Shown here: in pieces, positions 60,993 to 64,000 of the stretch | How the letters are laid out: each line of letters begins with the position of its first letter | Numbering within the stretch: the stretch's first letter is position 1 | Source: Robinsoniella peoriensis | Lineage (GTDB): Bacteria; Bacillota; Clostridia; Lachnospirales; Lachnospiraceae | DNA length: 64,000 nt | Assembly: GCF_042680125.1 (NCBI RefSeq) | Contig: NZ_JBHTNY010000041.1 | Reading direction: 5' to 3' (one strand) | Translations under genes and position numbers: made by a program | The notes under the pieces: generated by a model | Database searches by the model: none | Seen by the model: only the letters and a program-made list of their open reading frames with translations | What the model was told of the DNA's origin: nothing

Positions 60993-63900
60993 ATGGAAAA
61001 CCGAAAGAGACAATTAATAGTGTTAATTTGTTTTCTGGCAGTTTTTGTATGCGGAATCTGTCTGATGAAAACGGATACACTTGCAGCTCCATCTCAAAAA
61101 AGCTTCTGGGATGTAGCGGATATCAATCCGGTATCCAATCCTGCAACAGAAAACTGGTTGACTACATTAATTGCAAAACAAATTGTGGGTTCGCCGAAGC
61201 CCACGCCTTCACAGCTTACCCAGGCACAATTTGATTCGATTGAGACACTTGTGATCAAAACGGTTCCCGGAAGTGGGAAAAACCCCTGGGAAGCGCCAAA
61301 AGAACTGGCTAATCTCAGGAATCTGAAAGAAATAGAATTTCAGGCGTTAACAACAGAAAGCGTATTTAATAATACACCAGATGAAATGTTTGAGATTCCA
61401 TCCCTGAAAAAACTAAAGATCACCTATTACAAGGGGAATTTTCCGGCAAAATTATGTTTGGCTACTCAGATTGAAGAACTTGAGATACTGAATGGATCCG
61501 GTACTTTAGGAAGTAGTAAACAAACGGTAATACCACAGGAATTTGGTAATTTAGTAAATCTCAGGCGTTTAAACATTCAGGAGACGATGAGCAATATAAC
61601 ATTTCCGGAATCAATAGGAAACCTGGTAAATTTACAGTCTGTTGAACTTTCCGATGGAGAAGGAGTTATATTTCCGGAAGAACTGGGAAAACTGCAGCAA
61701 CTGGAAATTTTCAATGCTGCAAATGTGGTAATGGATGAATTTCCGGCGGGACTCACTAACTGTAGAAGTTTAAAAGAATTGTCCCTGTATGGTAGAAATT
61801 ATGCTGAAATACCGGTACAGATCTCTAACCTTACAAATCTGGAGAGACTGGAATTACTGTTTCTGCCGACCGGATGCAGGATCCCGGAAAGTATTGGACA
61901 GCTGTCAAAACTAAAATATTTATCCACGTACAGTGTATATTATAATGACCTGGATAAAGAAGTGGGGATAACACAGCTTCCGGAAAGTATTGGAAATTGT
62001 ACCGAGCTGGAAGAGTTAAATTTAACAGGGGCATCCATAACGTCCCTGCCAAAATCAATTACGAAGCTGAAAAAACTGACGAAGCTGGATTTGAGCCAAT
62101 GCTTAAATCTGAAGAGCCTTCCGGCAGACATTGGCACTTTGTCAGCGCTGACACAACTGGATCTGGAAGTTGTCCTGCCGAATATCGGACAGATCAGTGT
62201 GTTGCCGGATTCTATTGTAAACCTGACTAACCTCACTGAATTAAAAGCAGGACAGCAGCAGCTGAAAACTCTGCCGGATAAAATCGGAGAAATGAGCGGA
62301 TTAACAGCAATTTATGTGGAGGGAAACCAGCTTACCCAGCTTCCGGACTCTATTGGACAGTTGAAAAATCTGGGTATTCTACATGCACAGAGAAATAATT
62401 TAACAGAGATACCGGGATCAATCGGAAATCTGTCTCTGGGGCAGTTATTTCTACAGGGTAATCAGCTGACTTCACTGCCGAAGGAAATTTCTGAGCTGGA
62501 AGGAAGCAGCTGGATGGGGCAGGTAGCAATTGATTTGAGCAACAATAAGTTCAAAACCGTTCCGGATATTTCACTTTTTAAGAAAGCCACAGTGGCTACT
62601 TTGGATTTATCAAATTGTGAAATTGAAGACTTAGGAGAATGGACACGTGAGGATGGAAGTCCCGGAGCGCTCAACGGATTTTATGCTAATCAGAGAGTTG
62701 GCGTATCCGTAAACTTATCCGGCAACCGTATTTTAAACATACCGGAGTCCTGGGAAGGCAAGGTGATTCCATCCAGTACAATACTAAAAGGACAGACAAC
62801 TAAAGTAACAGCACAGTATAATTCAGGTACAAAAAAAGCAGTATTGACTAATCCATTGCAATATCATGGCGGAAAGCTGCCGATTGATAAATATACCATT
62901 TCCGGCGGTGGTAAATACGATTATAGTACCTATACATTTACCTGGGATAATGCAAAACCAGGAGATATGTATACCATCACTTTTGATGCAAAATCTATTT
63001 ATAATTCCCAGGGAGAGAAGCTGTACCAATATTCCGGAACACTTTACGTCAGCGTAGGCGATGGAGTACAGACCGGACATACACTTAAACTGACAGCCAG
63101 AAATTCCAAGGGAGAGGATATAACCAGCCAATGGCCAAAGAGCTTTAAGAGTAGTTATGAAGTATTCCCGGATGAAACAATTCGATTTAAATTACCGGGT
63201 ATCGCAGGATATACACTGGCATCCCCGATCGGTGATTTTGTACAGGGAAGCGGAGGAAGCATATCGGCAGCCGATGGATTCGTAACTATTTCCAAAATTA
63301 CGCAGAATAGTGAAGTTGTATTCCATTATGCAAAGGGATTGCATCGTATTCAGGTAGTACCATTAGAATATGGAACGGGTACAGATCTGACAGAACTGGC
63401 AGCAGATCCGAATTATCAATTTAATTATGAAGTAGAAGAAAACGGATCCATAACTATTCAAGCGCCTCTGATAAAAGGTTATACCATAAAAGGAGCTAGT
63501 CAAGTCACTCTGAATGAAGTAACTTCAGATCGTTCAGTGGAATTCACCTACACCAGAAATCCTGTAGAAGAAAAAGTGAATATAATAATTCAGGTAAAGG
63601 ATGCAGATGGAAGAGACCTGAGTGCACTTGTAGACCAAGATGTTACACCTTTAAATAGAGAAGTTACAAAGGGAAGCAGCGTAAGAGTAGAGGCACCAGT
63701 GATAGGCGGATATAAAGTCCAGGGAGATAGTTTCCAGGAATTCAATCCAATCACGAAAGACGAGACAGTAACATTTACGTACAAGGAACAGCTGCAAGTC
63801 ACAATTAAGGTAAAGGATAGCGCAGGAAAAGACTTGTCAAATCTGGTAAACCAGGAAACGACACCACTCGTGATACCAGTGCTGAAAGGTGACAATGTAA

Positions 63901-64000
63901 GAGTACAAGCACCGGTGATAGATGGATATAAAGTTCAGGGAGATAAATTCCAGGAATTCAATCCAATCACGAAAAATGAGACGGTAACATTTACTTATAA
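60993..64000 (+). CDS. secreted leucine-rich-repeat protein with MucBP-like repeats (3' end outside window)
   Basis: The frame opens at ATG 60993, with AAGGAGAG 5 bases upstream, and stays open to the window end (over 1000 codons). A signal peptide (about residues 1-32, QLIVLICFLAVFVCGICLM then TDTLAA) leads into about 16 leucine-rich repeats of the LPESIGNLxNLxxLxL type (about residues 95-580). A beta-rich region follows, and then from about 715 repeated MucBP-like units ending in EFNPITKDETVTFTYK. Such proteins are usually cell-surface adhesins with a wall-anchor or cell-wall-binding C-terminus, which cannot be seen here. It lies next to the giant pilus-linked gene, so both may be surface contact factors. 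Confidence 0.85.
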   Translation, partial: MENRKRQLIVLICFLAVFVCGICLMKTDTLAAPSQKSFWDVADINPVSNPATENWLTTLIAKQIVGSPKPTPSQLTQAQFDSIETLVIKTVPGSGKNPWEAPKELANLRNLKEIEFQALTTESVFNNTPDEMFEIPSLKKLKITYYKGNFPAKLCLATQIEELEILNGSGTLGSSKQTVIPQEFGNLVNLRRLNIQETMSNITFPESIGNLVNLQSVELSDGEGVIFPEELGKLQQLEIFNAANVVMDEFPAGLTNCRSLKELSLYGRNYAEIPVQISNLTNLERLELLFLPTGCRIPESIGQLSKLKYLSTYSVYYNDLDKEVGITQLPESIGNCTELEELNLTGASITSLPKSITKLKKLTKLDLSQCLNLKSLPADIGTLSALTQLDLEVVLPNIGQISVLPDSIVNLTNLTELKAGQQQLKTLPDKIGEMSGLTAIYVEGNQLTQLPDSIGQLKNLGILHAQRNNLTEIPGSIGNLSLGQLFLQGNQLTSLPKEISELEGSSWMGQVAIDLSNNKFKTVPDISLFKKATVATLDLSNCEIEDLGEWTREDGSPGALNGFYANQRVGVSVNLSGNRILNIPESWEGKVIPSSTILKGQTTKVTAQYNSGTKKAVLTNPLQYHGGKLPIDKYTISGGGKYDYSTYTFTWDNAKPGDMYTITFDAKSIYNSQGEKLYQYSGTLYVSVGDGVQTGHTLKLTARNSKGEDITSQWPKSFKSSYEVFPDETIRFKLPGIAGYTLASPIGDFVQGSGGSISAADGFVTISKITQNSEVVFHYAKGLHRIQVVPLEYGTGTDLTELAADPNYQFNYEVEENGSITIQAPLIKGYTIKGASQVTLNEVTSDRSVEFTYTRNPVEEKVNIIIQVKDADGRDLSALVDQDVTPLNREVTKGSSVRVEAPVIGGYKVQGDSFQEFNPITKDETVTFTYKEQLQVTIKVKDSAGKDLSNLVNQETTPLVIPVLKGDNVRVQAPVIDGYKVQGDKFQEFNPITKNETVTFTY

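Noticed and set aside
62580..62605. GAAAGCCAC...GTGGC sequence in the LRR gene resembling the leader motif
   Set aside because: It lies in coding sequence as a simple short palindrome without the enclosing stem or GGAAG core.

Overview
The window looks like a chromosomal segment of a low-to-moderate GC anaerobic Firmicute, most likely a Lachnospiraceae relative. This is inferred from gene style: AGGAGG-type ribosome binding sites, GTG/TTG starts, a Gram-positive type IV pilus operon, a MurQ/NamZ/NagZ salvage cluster without a PTS, and a LytTR regulator. No rRNA, tRNA, transposase, phage gene or CRISPR array was seen.

Layout. (1) 1-1977: a decayed edge, with a GIY-YIG nuclease gene whose 3' end runs into a broken SIMPL-domain gene, then about 750 bases without a convincing gene and a large nested palindrome. 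(2) 2041-15605: a peptidoglycan amino-sugar salvage cluster, all on +: MurR/RpiR regulator, MurQ etherase, ABC importer (lipoprotein and two permeases, no ATPase), BadF-type amino-sugar kinase, ROK kinase, GH4 hydrolase, double GNAT acetyltransferase, PIG-L deacetylase, NamZ (GH171) and NagZ-like GH3. Together they could release GlcNAc and MurNAc from wall fragments, import and phosphorylate them, and convert MurNAc-6-P to GlcNAc-6-P. (3) 15812-16516: an Asp/Glu racemase with its own promoter and terminator. (4) 16800-21105: a MoxR ATPase / DUF58 / transglutaminase trio. (5) 21328-22449 (-): a DivIVA-like coiled-coil protein.

(6) 22770-60248: a type IV pilus locus. It begins with a LytTR regulator whose receiver domain lacks the phospho-acceptor Asp. 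Then come three minor-pilin-like proteins, a small membrane coiled-coil protein, a 1021-residue acidic protein ending in a bactofilin domain, PilC, PilM, PilN, PilO, prepilin peptidase, PilB, PilT and the major pilin. A strong hairpin follows, and then one uninterrupted reading frame of 7648 codons. Its product starts with a genuine class III prepilin leader, carries about 48 GLUG-like repeats, four recurring LYN-type modules and long 163- to 284-residue repeats, and ends in an acidic Glu/Thr/Ser linker, an NlpC/P60 domain and a SleB/CwlJ-type hydrolase domain. This apparent giant pilus-linked adhesin/peptidoglycan hydrolase is the most striking item here. (7) 60346-64000: a small four-helix membrane protein and the start of a secreted leucine-rich-repeat protein with MucBP-like repeats that runs off the window.

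A second item of interest is a short intergenic motif centred on GGAAGCCAC. It occurs four times (near 3894, 6497, 11829 and 31132). Two copies can fold as a stem plus pseudoknot plus hairpin just upstream of a start codon, with one base pair that changes on both sides between copies. I do not recognise it as a known RNA class.
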